The notes under the pieces: generated by a model
Database searches by the model: none
Seen by the model: only the letters and a program-made list of their open reading frames with translations
Told to the model about the DNA's origin: nothing
From: Scopulariopsis brevicaulis
Taxonomy: Eukaryota > Ascomycota > Sordariomycetes > Microascales > Microascaceae
Assembly: GCA_017657125.1 (NCBI GenBank)
Contig: JAGFNX010000131.1
Coordinates: 62,001 to 126,000, forward strand
Direction of reading: 5' to 3'
DNA: 64,000 bases
Program-made: the position numbers and the translations under genes
Part shown: in pieces, positions 30,767 to 43,289 of the stretch
How positions within the stretch are numbered: the stretch's first letter is position 1
Layout of the letters: every line of letters begins with the position of its first letter

Positions 30767-33700
30767 GTTGGCTGCTTGATGCTCGGCTCAGCAGTAGAGA
30801 CCGTGGCGGATTCGGTCTTACACAGGAGTCCTGGACTTGACAAAGTGTCGGGAGGAACAGGTGGTGGAGAACGGGGTGGAGATGCAATGAGAAGTAACAG
30901 AGGGGAGGAGTTATGCTTTATTATATGCGTCTAGGGTGGCCCTCGAGGGGCAGGAGGGGTGACCGGGATGGGGTCATATCCACCAGACAAGCTCAGATTG
31001 ACGGGGTCTCCAGGTTCCGTCTACTTGGCGGGTTGCAGAGCCGGAGAGCTAACTTTGTCCTCGGGGCGTGCAGGGGGAGGGGTGCGACGCCAAAGATGGA
31101 CAGGCGGACCAGGATCGCCCCGTTTCCGAATATGGCCTCTTCATCTACAAGGAGATGGACGGCACGGTCGTAGTGGGCTGGAATCCTGGGGAAGCGGACC
31201 CGGACGCGAGTCTGGTGGGAACCAGAGGAATAAACTCAGAGCGGAGCCGTGACTTGTCTGGGAGATGGGGAGCCGGCGTGGCAGGTCGTTGCGCCGACAG
31301 CTGTCCCCAAAAGTACCCCGCGCTTGAAGAGGCGTCCCGTCTGATAGGCCCAGGTGTGGTGAACCATGACAATAACGGGCCGATAGCCGCACGAAGGGAC
31401 AGACTCGGGCGTGTGCTCCTTCCCCAGAGAACCAGCTCGAAATCGCGTGTTTGTCGATACAAAGTACTTGGGGTTCCAGTTTGTCGCTGCGTTCTGCGAC
31501 AAGGTCAACCTAGACGACGCCTCGACAACGGAGAAAGGTACCGCGTCTCGTGGGCCGTGGCATGTAGCGTAGCAACACCTGCTGTGTCCACTCTTGCTGC
31601 TGCCCTGCGCACAGTCCCTCGATGAACCACGGGAAAGTCGGGCAGTCGAAGCTAGCGCCGGAGAAGCTTACCGTTGGCGCGCCCCACACTCCTTGCTGCA
31701 TCTGTCTCCCCGCGTTCGTGATTCGCCGAGCTTGATGCCCATGGGGGAATTGGCTCGTCCCAGCGCATCGGAGGCTCGCCCGTTTCGACATCTCGCAGGG
31801 GGTGGGAGACTAGCGTGCTTGGCGCAGAAGGCCTAGGCTACTTTCGGTTTCTTGGCTGGGCGGGACTCGAAACGAGGGTGGTGCGAGGATTGAACGTGGC
31901 ACCCGGTGGTGCGGGTGAAGAGCCTCCGGCGGGCTTGATTCGGATCTGGGGTCGGCCGCCCCGGGTCAGAGAGCAGTTGGCAGGGGCGGAAACGGCTGGC
32001 AGCAGATTGACGCCGAGGTACTAAGCCCGCCGAGGTGTATGTGAACGTCTTGTCCTTTGCCGGAGTTGGCTCGACAATGGAGCGAGATGATGGAATGGGT
32101 CATGGCTGACTGGCCCTCTTTGTCAATCCCGACAAGGGGCCAATTGGGAGTGATGCAGAAAGATCAATACGACTGGACAGGCGGATACAACCAACCACCG
32201 AGAAAACACAATTGGCTCTGTCCCGTATGTCCGGAGCAATGTCCGCGATGTCTTGGCTGAGCACGAGGACATTGTCCTCCCGCGATGGAAGGGAACGGCG
32301 GGAAGAAAGGCCCGCTTCTGCCTGGGGTCAATCCCGGGGCCCATCATATGATGCCAGATGGCGTGGAAGGAGCGGCCGGTAGGTTGGGGACGGGAGAAGG
32401 AGGAACTAACGCTTTGAGTTTCGGCTCGCATGACCGCGCACGGAACGCGCCCCTCGAACTGGAGGTACCTTGAAGCCGGACCGGTCAACTGTCGTGGGCA
32501 TCTGATCCAGCTGTTACTGATGCCCCAAAAGCGTACATCGATATCTACGGCTGGCTTTTCGCCCGTCTGTTCCCCGGAATCCATCCCGGAAATGCCGCTG
32601 GACTCGGTCTTGCTCTCCAGTCTCACAGTCGCCACGAGAACGCCACAGGGGAACGAGTGTCACGAGCGAGGGCAGCCAATGCGCCAAGGATCTCGCTGGG
32701 GGCGCCTTCCGATGTGACCCCAAGTACTCTCCAATGAATGCAAGACAGCCCACCCCTTTCTGAGTGGTCGCTCCTTCCGCCTCCACTCTGTGCGACACCG
32801 TCCCCGCCCACCGTTGCAACTGCAGCAGGAGCAAAGCGGCCGCACCTCCCTCGTCGTGTTGGTAACATCCTGACACCACTAGGGACGTCAAACGATACTG
32901 GGAAACATATTATCGTGTTGGCCAAGACTCGCCCCCGGGAAAAACAACGCCAAGGTCAACCCGCTCGGCAATCGCCAGCCGAGACCAGCTCCGAAAGGCG
33001 GGTCCGTCACGCTGCTGTGTCACCTCGTGCGTGCAAGTAAGAGACTGGAACGAGTACGAGGTCTAATAATACTGTCTGAAGTAGGGAGGCGCGCTGAGGT
33101 TCTCACTGGGCAATTTCCCCTTTTGGGGGGGCGGCTCCACCCGCTCCGTGCCCGGGGTTGGCAGATGCGGAGGAGCGAGTCGAGAAACGAGGACAAGGAT
33201 CGCCGGGAGCGAGACGGATGACGCTGGACATGCTCCCCATGGAGAGAACTGAGTTAATTCTTCCCCTTCTAATCCGCTGACACGGACGCTAACCGCGACG
33301 TTAAAAGAGTCGACTCGGTAGTCAAGCCAAGCGGAATCGGAGGCGACGATCGAGACCCCAGAATCTCCACAGGATCTTGGTTCATGGTACCTGGCAAGGG
33401 TCCCGGTACCTCGCGCTGGGGTCCGACTCTTGTCTCCACCCCTGTAACGTACCCTTGCAGGGCTCCCATTCCACCAATCAAAGGGTGCAGGTGACTCGCT
33501 CGTTCGGGCATCCTTGCGAAACATTTGGCCCAGGGGATTGGACGAGCCGCATGGTGAGCCGGGGCGGGAGGAAGACAAGCCCTTCCTCGGGAATGATGTA
33601 TGGACAGAGGCCGCGGAGGAAGAGCCCCCATTGAGGCCAATACGGAGCCCGGAGCTGTCTGGGGACGAGCTAGGGACGACGCCCTCCGAACCCAGAAGCC

Positions 33701-35093
33701 TCAGAGGACACCGCGGGAGAGGACGCTCCGGAAGACTCGCAGGAATCGCAGGAACCACAGGATCCATGGCAGACAGGCAAAGCCGAGGGTCTGCCCGCCG
33801 AATGGCACGAGATCGAATTGCACCCGAGACGCAGCGAAAACTAAAATCAGATTCCCCACACGCTACCTGTCACCCCTTGCCTCCCATGGCCTTCTCGCCC
33901 CTTCCCCACTGCGGAACTCCAACCGGAACGCAGGCCCGCGTCCGCCAGGCATCCAGACCGGTGGGTACTCAACGGCGGCGGCCGCCCGGGCTAGGCCCGT
34001 TTGGGCCAGCAAGCGAGCCACGGGACGTTGGATCTCGGCAAGACCTCTGCAAGGACGCCGGTATCGTGTCACGGCCGAGCTCCCCACATGCCACATGCCA
34101 CCGCATGCGGCGAGCGTTGGGACAGGGAAGAGTCAGCCGCAGGGCGCGGATACCGCGCTGCTGAGATGCCCGGCACGCGCGCCTGCAGCCCGGAGGCTGC
34201 CAGGCGAGGGGCGGACAGACGGGCTGCGTTCCTATTGATCCAGCCACTGGATCGGAACACCGGGGTTCCGAGGTGAGGGCAAAAAGTCGCGTGAGGCCAA
34301 GACTCCGGAGCTACCTCCCAGCCGGCACTGGCGATGAATATTGGCGGCCGACGGCGGAAAGCTCCGCGATTACCGGGGCCACAGGAGCCATCCCTCGACT
34401 CTGGCTTACAAGGAGATGATAGGCCCTGCCCTTGATGAGGTTAGGCTCAGGTAGATATTGCCTTGGCAGGGCACCGTGCCCGGAGAGGGACGAGGACGTC
34501 CCGACGAGCTGGGTGAGCAGCTCGGCGAAGCTGCCGAGTAGCTCTGCCCAGAAAGGCGGGTTCTCGGCGCATCCAGCCGGGTTGGAAATCCCATGCTGTG
34601 CGGCTGAAGGGTTGTGCCTCGAGCTGACCACTTCCCTGTTATGCCTGGCCTCGGGAGCTTCGACGATGCGACTTCGCTACGTTTCCGGGAGTTCTCTCAG
34701 GGGGCGATCATGTGTCGGCGGCACGAGAAGGCTTTGAGTCGCACAGTAATTGGCAACACAACTGTTAGACCAGGATGTACGACAGGAGGTGTATTACGCA
34801 AATTTTGGTCTAGCGATTTGCCACATGTTTGGGCGCTCAAGGACCCCTTAGTTAACAAGTTTTGAGGAGCTTAAGGGGAGCTGCAATCGCGGGGCAAGCT
34901 CGCGCGGCGAATGATTTGTCATCCCCCTCCCCCATCGTGGAGTCACGTCATTACCCGTAAAAAGAACGAATGTCAAAATCGCACAGAGCCTCAAGCCCAC
35001 CAGCGCACAAACACAACTCACACATTACAACCACAATCACCACCCTCACAAACCCCCATCATTGCTTCTTAGCAGCTTCTCAAAACCACATAC
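30767..35093. other. 4.3-kb gene desert, no supported gene
   Basis: Lies between the divergent sugar transporter and MsrA genes. Overlapping open frames on both strands (for example near 33.1-34.2 kb) have arbitrary composition rich in Arg, Pro, Gly and Ser and no motif I recognise, so I do not call them. No transposase, reverse transcriptase or tRNA was seen. Confidence 0.5.
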
Positions 35094-35806
35094 ATGACCT
35101 CCCTCCTCGCGCGCATCGCCCGCCCCTTCGCCACAATGTCCTCCAACGCCCCCGCCGCGCCGGCCAAGGTCCCCGAGGGGGCGCAGGTCGCGACCGTCGC
35201 GGCGGGCTGCTTCTGGGGCGTCGAGCACGTGTACCGGAAGGAGTTTACGGGGAAGGGGCTGCTGGATGCTAGGGTGGGATATGTTGGTGGCGCGAAGGAG
35301 AACCCCACGTACAAGGATGTTTGCACGGGGACTACTGGGCGTGAGTACCCTCCCTCCTTTTGCTTGGTGGTCCAATCTCCCCGCGGATAGATCCCGGGTG
35401 GGAGCGGAGGGACGTCAGAATGGAGTGTAGACGGGGACGGCAGCTAACGGAACCAGACGCCGAGGCGACGCAGCTCATCTTCGACCCCACGAAAGTCACC
35501 TACCGCTCCCTCCTAGAGTTCTTCTACAGGATGCACGACCCCACGACGGTCAACAGCCAGGGCCCGGACAGGGGCCCCGCCTACCGCAGCGCCATCTTCT
35601 ATCACACCCCGGAGCAAGAGGCCACCGCGCGCGAGGTGACGTCGCTCGCGAACGAGAAGTGGTGGGGCGGCAAGATCGTGACGGAGATTGTGGAGGCGGG
35701 GAAGTGGTGGGACGCGGAGGAGTACCATCAGATTTACCTGGAGAAGAACCCGATGGGGTATGAGTGTCCTAGCCACTTTATCCGGAACTTCCCGCCGCTT
35801 TCTTAG
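35094..35806 (+). CDS. Peptide methionine sulfoxide reductase MsrA
   Basis: Exons 35094-35340 and 35457-35806 encode 198 residues. The catalytic motif GCFWG (Cys39) is followed by YRKEFTGKGLLDARVGYVGG, TTGHAEATQLIFDP across the splice and WWDAEEYHQIYLEKNP near the C-terminus. It reduces methionine-S-sulfoxide in proteins using thioredoxin. The first 14 residues (MTSLLARIARPFAT) look like a mitochondrial presequence, and a second Met at residue 15 would give a cytosolic form. The 116-base intron uses GTGAGT and CCAG. Confidence 0.93.
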
Positions 35807-36191
35807 GAGTCCCGGGGTTAGTGGGCATGGGGATGGAGTGCGGAGGATAAAGTAGGACGCGTGCCGTGGTGTGTACATGGGACGTTCGGTGTCAAGGATG
35901 GACATGGGACTGGCGTTGTCTACCGTAGACGGGATCAACGTATATACATAATGATTTGTTTTTCTCTCTTCTTTTCTTCTTTCTTGCTTAATTTACACTA
36001 ACGTACAAAGGAAACCATTGGTACCACCAAGGTTGGATCGGCGATGAGCTAAAGCAACTCTATTGAGAGGAGATAAAACAGTTCCTGTCAAAACGCCCGT
36101 CTGAAAAAAATCCCAAGTGCGAATTATCCCCGAAACCCCCCATCACTTCCTCCATTTCCTTTTCCACTCAGCTCAGCTCAGCTCGACCCAT
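35807..36191. other. Intergenic region between convergent genes
   Basis: 3' regions of MsrA and the GHITM-like gene. A CTCAG pentamer repeats around 36170-36185. No gene seen. Confidence 0.5.
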
Positions 36192-37305
36192 CTATTTCCT
36201 CCTGTTCTGCTGCATCATGAGAATCTGCACCATCCTCACAAAGATGTTCAGGAAGTCCAGCTCAAGCGAGATACTCTCGTTCACCGGGTCCCGCTTGATA
36301 ACACCCCTCTCCGCCAGCCTGGCGTGGTGCATCACCTTCTGCACGTCGTACAGCGTGAATCCGCCAAACAGCGCCAGGCCGCCGTAGAGCCAGATGCTCT
36401 CGGTGATGGCGAGGCTGCGCGCGGCGGTGGCGGGGATGATGAGGGGGGCGAGGCCAGACGCGGCGACGACGCAGGCGCCGGCGAGGAGCGGGCCGCCGAT
36501 GTAGAGGTACTTGTCCTGCTTGGCGGTGGCGCCGACGATGGAGAGGCCGCCCATCATGGCGACGGTGTAGAGGCCGGCGCGGGCGATGAGGGCGCCGGGG
36601 GCGTAGACGAGGAGCGGGGCGATGAAGGCGGCCTGGGTGGCGTTAAAGGCGGTCCAGAGGGCGTACTTGGGGAGGTAGCTGGCGAGCGGTTAGCTATGTT
36701 CCCTCGGTGAACTGGATTAAAGCTAGGGTGAAGACAACTTACTTGTCAGGGTCGATGGACCTCGTGCCAATCATGGTCGCAAAGCTGAGACCCAGGCCAC
36801 CGATGGCCACGATCCACGGGTTCGTAACCATGATGCGGTACACGAAGCCCGAGGTGACCATCTGCCTGGCCGTCAACCCGATGATGCCGATGCCCAGACC
36901 AGTATGCATAAACGTATCATTCAGATACGCGCTCTCAAACGCCGGCATCGACCCTTCCCTCGTCTCGCGGTTGAAGACGACATTGATGGCCACCAGAGTG
37001 CCTCCAAAGATCGCCGCGCCGGTAAGCAGCTTCCGCGCCGCGTTCCGCCCCGTCTGCTCCTGGTTATACGTGTAGTTGGACCCCTGCTGCATGTAGGTCC
37101 TCACGCCCCCGGCACGGGAGAAGGCGCCGCGGACGAGAGAGTTGCCGGAGACCTTGCCCGGGGCGGCGGGCGCGCGGGACGTGAAGAAGTTGTGCTGCTT
37201 GGGCGCGCCGTGGAAGGCCCGGATGGGCGCGGGGCCGCACTTTGAGATGCGGGGGATGGTCCGCACGAGGGCGGCGCCCTGGCGGAAGGAGCCTAGGAGC
37301 GTCAT
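36192..37305 (-). CDS. Bax-inhibitor-1 family mitochondrial membrane protein (GHITM/TMBIM5-like)
   Basis: Exons 37305-36743 and 36678-36192 encode 349 residues. The N-terminal ~100 residues are Arg/Ser/Ala-rich without acidic clusters, as for a mitochondrial presequence. About seven to eight hydrophobic helices follow, from KLLTGAAIFGGTLVAINVVF to ESIWLYGGLALFGGFTLYDV, and the family C-terminus ...LDFLNIFVRMVQILMM is present. TMBIM5/MICS1 proteins act in cristae organisation and ion exchange in the inner membrane; the fungal role is inferred. The Met at 37305 (MTLLGSFRQGAALV) is preferred to the one at 37374, whose extension (TNTNNDDKHREI) is not presequence-like. Confidence 0.85.
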
Positions 37306-38782
37306 TTCGTCGAGATTTCGGATCTCTCGATGTTTGTCGTCGTTGTTGGTGTTTGTTGGAGTGCCGGATGGCAAGGTGTGTGGTTGGATTGGGGGGAAGC
37401 TTTAAGGTGGCAGCAGGTGGAGGCATTACGTTTTCTGTCCGGGAAGCTTCGGTGACGATGGTGTCATTAGTAATGAGTGGGTCACGTGTGGAAAGAGCTG
37501 GAAACAGCGAGAGAGCGGGGCGTGGCAGGCGATGGCAGGTGGTATTGTCCGGAGTTTGCGGTAATCCCCGCGTTTTCGGGCCCGAGAGGTCCTGGTAACC
37601 CGGATTCTCTCGGTGCCTCGGCCCCCACTGGCTCCGCGTGACCGGGTCCTCTGAGTCAATGCCGGGGCCAGCGGGCATGGACGAGCTGCGCGTCATAATG
37701 TCGAGGAGCTAGTGGCAAACAGCGATTGATATCTCGGTCCCACCCGGTCGGGTTTGCTGTCGACCAGCTTGGCTTCCTCCGGTCGCCGGCCGGGGATTGC
37801 GCGGACCACGGATCTTCCCAGCCAAGCCCTCCAGCCCAGTTGAGCACAGCTGAATCCGGGTGAACCTTGACTAATGCCGGGTCGCGCGGGCACCTGCTTT
37901 AGCCGACTCGGCACGGAGGGGTCATTAAGATCCCGGCAACGCTTCCGAAGCGACGGGAGCAACTCAGACATGCATTAGGTCCGGAGACAGGCGCGTTCGC
38001 CACCAGGCACCATCTTCCCATTGCTAGGGCTGATCCTAGACATGGATGGTCATGGCAACTAACAGCCAACCCCGCATTAAACCGCGCTCTAAATCGCACT
38101 CTCAAACGCCTTCCTCCAGCCCACCAGTAGCACCCCAGGCATTACCACGCCCGTCCTTGGCGTACCCATATTAAGCCCCCATGGCCAACGTACAAACACA
38201 ACCTACTTTAGCCTCAGAGTAAACAGCACGGGTGGGCCCAATAAGATCCGGGCCTATCCCGAAGGCGCGTCGCACGGCGTCGACGCTGCGCGACCGCTTA
38301 CTTCAGAAGCGGGCGGGGAAGAATGAGGGGATGGGGACAGGCGTAATAAAGCCGGTTGGCTCCTCTGTCATGAGCGAGGGAAGGAACGCCGATTTAATTG
38401 CGATAATCGCGGCGCTTCGCGTCTTCTCCCTCATACGCCGCCTGAGCATACACGCTGACGGCCGGGAGAGCTCCGCTGACAGGGACAGGGGTCTTCGTCA
38501 CTGATCCTTCCGGAAACGGGTTACAGGAGGGCGCCTTCCGATCAAACAGTCAGCGGAGAGGTTAATTCACAAGCGAATCCGGGAACAAGAGAACCGCTCC
38601 TTCCTCTCGACGATTCTGAAGTTCCAATTCGCTACCTTAGCTCGACGTAGGTGCATTCCAGGCTCCTCTTTTGGCCGAGCGTCGGTATCGGGCACTTACA
38701 CGCGTCCCAATCCACATCCTAACACCCAACGCGCCACTCACCAAGCACCAAGACTGCCGACACTGAAAAGACGGAAGCGAAA
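37306..38782. other. 1.5-kb intergenic region, no gene seen
   Basis: Divergent upstream region between the GHITM-like gene and the small secreted protein gene. Open frames are short and arbitrary. Confidence 0.5.
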
Positions 38783-39082
38783 ATGAAACTATTGACGGCC
38801 CTTCTCCATTTCGCCACCGCTGCAGTAGCTTCAGCAGTCGCGCTCCCCGAGCAGCTCGTCCTCGAACCACGCCCAGCCACCGCGGAGCCCGGAGACGCAC
38901 CGGATGAGTCGCCCCCACACCTTCCCGTCGAGGGCTTGATCTCGAAGATCAAGTCGCAGTTCAAGACTGTCGCGGGCGATCCTACAGAGGAATCCGAGGT
39001 TGCGTGTTTTTGTAGCGGGGGTGTGATATGTTGTGATGGGCCGGAGGGCTCGGCTTGCGACTATGGGCCATGCGGCATTTGA
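38783..39082 (+). CDS. Small secreted cysteine-rich protein (effector-like)
   Basis: Single-exon frame of 99 residues. The signal peptide MKLLTALLHFATAAVASA is followed by a Pro/Glu-rich spacer and a compact C-terminal cluster with six cysteines (CFCSGGVICC ... CDYGPCGI), enough for three disulfides. The ATG has a good context (GCGAAAATGAAA). Such small, Cys-rich secreted proteins are commonly candidate effectors or antimicrobial/adhesion proteins in plant- or insect-associated fungi. No family is recognised, so function is not assigned. It stands isolated between long intergenic gaps. Confidence 0.65.
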   Translation: MKLLTALLHFATAAVASAVALPEQLVLEPRPATAEPGDAPDESPPHLPVEGLISKIKSQFKTVAGDPTEESEVACFCSGGVICCDGPEGSACDYGPCGI

Positions 39083-39913
39083 ATTGGGGATACTTGCTTT
39101 TTATTTTCTACATGGGATTCTTGTCGCTTGGGGATGGCGGGGAGGGTATAGACCCTTGATATACCTAGCTAGGCGTTGGCTGGGCTAGACTGGGTTGGTG
39201 TGTATTGGTGGAGGTCTGTATTGATGAGACGGGTATGTGTTGGTACGATTAGGCTACTCACTAGCAATATGGAAGATGCATTTACGTGGGGCACGCTCAT
39301 AGACTAGGAGTGTCGAAAGCAAGCGAGCGGAGCTCGCCTTGGCCGGATGTCCCTCGCCTTCTCCGTGCTTCCTATCCCCGTACTTTGGTTAACAGACGCG
39401 TGGGATACGAGACGTTGGGCTCATTGCCTCGAAAGGCGTATCATACGTAGCTTCGATTCTCGCCCTCGATAAACCATTGGCTAGCCCGCGGGCTGGACGC
39501 CATCTCATACCCGAACATCCATCGAACCCAAGGCTCTGGTGGCCAAGCCCCCTCCCCCGACCACCCCCCGTCTCAACGCGTGGCATGGGATGAGGAGCAC
39601 CACGTGAGAACGTAGTACCTCCCGTGTGTCGGCTAGGCGCGAGAAACGCCGTCGGTGGAAAAGAAGGTGGCGGCCACGAGGCTCCCTGTGCCGAGGGCTA
39701 AGGGCGAAGGAGACACTGTGGGCTGTATTGAGGCTTGCACGAGCGGACCTGTGAAACGAAGGGGCAGGCTCGATTTATTATGGAATCTATTGTGGACCGG
39801 TGGTCGAGATAGGTACATTTACTCCTCAGACACTCTTGTAGAACTTGTCCCAGTACACACCCTACCCAGCTGCTTCGTCTCGCATGAAAATGCGTCCACC
39901 CGTATCTCAAACC
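39083..39913. other. Intergenic region, no gene seen
   Basis: 3' regions of the small secreted protein gene and the aquaporin gene. Confidence 0.5.
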
Positions 39914-40863
39914 TCACACCGCGCTTCCATTCCGATGCTCAAACGAAGTCCCATTGGACCCCTTCCTGTCCGGCACACTCTCAAACCTCGAAATCGGAAG
40001 CCCATCCTCATCCTGCCCCTTATTCGTAGTCCCATAGTTCAGCACCGTCAACAACTTAAACAGCGCCCAAGCAAGCAGCGCCCCCAAAAACGGTCCCACC
40101 CAATAGATCCAATGATACCCCACGAACCCCTGCACAACAGCCGGTCCAAACGACCGCGCGGGGTTCACCGACGTCCCCGTCAGTGGGACCCCGACCATGT
40201 GACACATGAAGAGCGACAGGCCGATGCCGAGGGGCGCGATGTAGGTGGCGCGGTGCTTCTCGACGGCGAGGAGGTAGACGACGAAGACGAGCTGTGAGGT
40301 GAGGAAGACCTCTACGAAGAGGCCCTGGGCTATGGAGAGGCCGAGGCCGAGCTTGTTGGCGACGAGGAGGGGGCCCGGGATGAGGCCGGTGGTTAGGCCG
40401 GCGGCGGCGATGCCGGCTACTATCTGGACGATGAAGACGATTACGAAGCGGACAGGTGTGATGGTCCCGACGAGGGCAAGGGCGAGGGCGACCTACAAGC
40501 ATCTTTAGTGTCCGCGCACAACACCAGAACGAGACGCCGGAAGGTCCAAGAGCAGAGGGGAAGGGAGGGGATAGAGACGGAGAGACTAACAGCCGGGTTG
40601 AACATTCCCCCAGAAATCCGATAAAATGCCCACACCATGGCCGCCAACGAGCCACCAAAGGACGCGGCTACAAAGAGCACCTGCGCGGCGGTGGGCCGCA
40701 GGCCGTCCTCGACGGTCAGGATGCCCTGGGTGGCGGCGAAGGCCATGAAGAGGAACATGAAGGTGCCGCAGAACTCGGCGAGGGCGGCAACGACCTCGTT
40801 GCGGACCGGGGAGGTCATGCCGAGGGTGCGGGAGCGCTCGACGGGGTCGTGGAACTGTGGCAT
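39914..40863 (-). CDS. Aquaporin / MIP family channel
   Basis: Exons 40863-40591 and 40492-39914 encode 283 residues. Both pore loops are present: SGGMFNPAVAL (NPA 1, rebuilt exactly across the splice) and TSVNPARSFGPAVV (NPA 2, with the selectivity-filter Arg after NPA). Six membrane helices are visible, from EFCGTFMFLFMAFAAT to HWIYWVGPFLGALLAWALF. The short second loop and SVNPARSFGPA are of the orthodox water-channel type rather than the aquaglyceroporin type, which usually has NPARD and a longer loop. The product sits in the plasma or vacuolar membrane. The 97-base intron uses GTTAGT and TTGTAG. Confidence 0.93.
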
Positions 40864-43289
40864 GGTGGGTGGTGGTAGTGTGTAGTGTGTATTAGACGAG
40901 CAGACGAGTTATGAAGTTTGCAGTGAGAATCTGAGGAGGCTCTAAGGGCTCGAGGAAGGGGATACGGAGGGGGGTGCAGTGCCCGCCTTATATGCCTCCC
41001 CGTCCCGTAACCGCAATGTCCCAGGGGAGTCTTCCGCGCCCTTGGGGTATTACCCATGAGTTGCTTCATCCTCGCTTGCACAGACGACCTCGGGAGCCGA
41101 GCGAAAGTTTGAAAGCGCGTGAAAGTCAACCCGGCTTACAGCTCAAGATGATCTCACATCCAACCCATTGCCGGAGGGCACCTCGTATCTCATCACGATC
41201 CTCCAGTCCTGGCTCTAGCCGATTGATGGACACTGGTTCGCTAATCCCTTGGGGCGCCGTTGTGTAACAGTGGCTGAACTTTCAAAGCCAAGCCTTCTAG
41301 CGGCCGGACCCAGTGAACTACCCCAAGGGGAAATGAGGCTGGCAAAGGGGCGCGGATATCAGGATTGTCTCTCAAGAATCAGGAAACCCGACAGCCCTCT
41401 CGATGGGTCCTACATCAGCCCCGTGCGGGCGGCGGACGCAATTTGGGTATGGGTAGGCAGCGAGACGTAAGCATCCACGGTAACACCATTGTCTCATGAG
41501 CCGCGATGTCCTGGCTGAGGTGGCGTTGAGCAGAGGTCGGACGTGGTTAACGGGTAGGACAGGGCAGGGCGGGCTCTCTCGCGTGGTGCTGACCCGGGTC
41601 CCGAGCTGCGGGGGAGATAGCTCATGGGGGTGTGATTTGCCGAGACAGACACGGCGACAGCGACGATGTGCGCAAGACTTACGATACCGTTCACTTTGAA
41701 CTCCCCTCAGGCCCACGACCATGCCTCTCCAACCGCGGGCGAAGGCAATCATTCTGACCTCGTCGCCTAGAATCCATCTCTGGATGTAACCGTGTCCTTT
41801 CTTTCCTCTCCTCCCTTAATCCATCTCAGACCCATCCCAGATCCATGGCCAAAGTCTAGTTACGCCATAGAAAGGGAGGCCTTGGTGTCGGGACAGGGAG
41901 AATGGGCCCCGACGGTACCAACGGCGTCTCGAGGCGCCACTTGAGCCATTGAGTGCGGCGTATTACGCCCTGGTGATGTTTGATGATCTCGGGGACTCTA
42001 GAGACGCCGGAGATGGGCCGTCGGTCGTTATCTAGCCGGAGCCGTGGACCGGGCACCTGCTTGGCCGTGAGCATCCGGGAAGGTCTGGTTAGGCCACGGG
42101 GACCGGGTGACTGGCGAGCGGGTCAAGGCTGGTCTCCTCGTGGCTTGAATGCCAGCTTCGAATATCGTCTGCTATTCGAGGGCGATAGCAAGGGAGCCAT
42201 TACATCATGGCCGATAGGTGAAGGAGGGGGTCCGGCTCCGATCTGGGAGCGAGCGTCCTACAGGCCCCGGGTCGGAAGTTACCCACGAGCATTGGAAAAG
42301 TTGGACTAGGCAATGTCGAGGAAAAGTCGCTCGACACGAAGCATCATGAACGACGAAGCGAAGCAGGCGTCGATGGAGGGATGCTGACAAACAGGGTCCC
42401 CCTCAAGCACATGTATGTATTTCCAAGCTCGGATGGCAGATTACTAATGAAGCCCTTCGTCCCGCCTAGCCCCGAGCGCTGCAGGATGCTGTGACTCTTC
42501 CCCGTTCCGACCATCGGTGGGGCTCGAGGTGCACTGGCGCCCTTCATACCCCCCGTCTTCCATCAATTGCGATGCTATGTCGGTTTCTGGCCGATGCTTT
42601 TCGCGATGCGGCAGACACTATCATCGAGAGCTATAGTTGAGAGCGACCGCCGCTGACAGTTGAGAAAAAGTTGAGCGATACGACAAGATCCGTGGTGCCT
42701 CGCTCGACCAGATGGACAAAGGCGGAACTTGAGCTGAGCTAAAAGAATGGGGACGCCGGCATGACTTGCCCCCCCCCCCCTTCAAGATTGATAACCGGCC
42801 ACTGGCGTCACACTGGCTTTTTATGCCGACATCCTCTCGCTCCTCACCCGCAGCCCGCGACCACAACCCACCGCGTCACCCCCTTCGACAGCCTCGTTTT
42901 CTTGCTGGATCCCCGGGAACACGGCACGTCTCGCTGACGAAGACCCCCCGCAATCGCCGATAGCGCCGAACGCACCATCTGCGGAACCGCAGCGGCCCAA
43001 TCGTCGCTGACCCCCACGGGCCACGACTAGACCTCAGGGTCCCCAGAGCGCCAGTATACAGAGCTAAAATCATAGTTGTCGGACGGGCCAGTCGGATTAA
43101 GGTTCCCCACACCCTCGTGCCGGCGTCTGTGCTACGAGGTCCCCGATCGCCGGACCGAAGAGCAGGTCCCTTCATGACCTCGACCCTTACAAATCCCGCT
43201 CCGTTCCTCCGCCCGCGCCGCCTTTCCACCAGGCATCCTCTCCTTCAACCCCCCCTACGCGAAACCTACCGACACACTCACGCCACCGC
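40864..43289. other. 2.4-kb intergenic region, no gene seen
   Basis: Divergent upstream region of the aquaporin and Zn2Cys6 genes. It contains a run of about eleven C at 42770-42781. Open frames are arbitrary. Confidence 0.5.

Noticed and set aside
33063..34247. Several 200-codon open frames on both strands
   Set aside because: GC-rich chance frames; no coding bias or known motif, and opposite strands are open equally.
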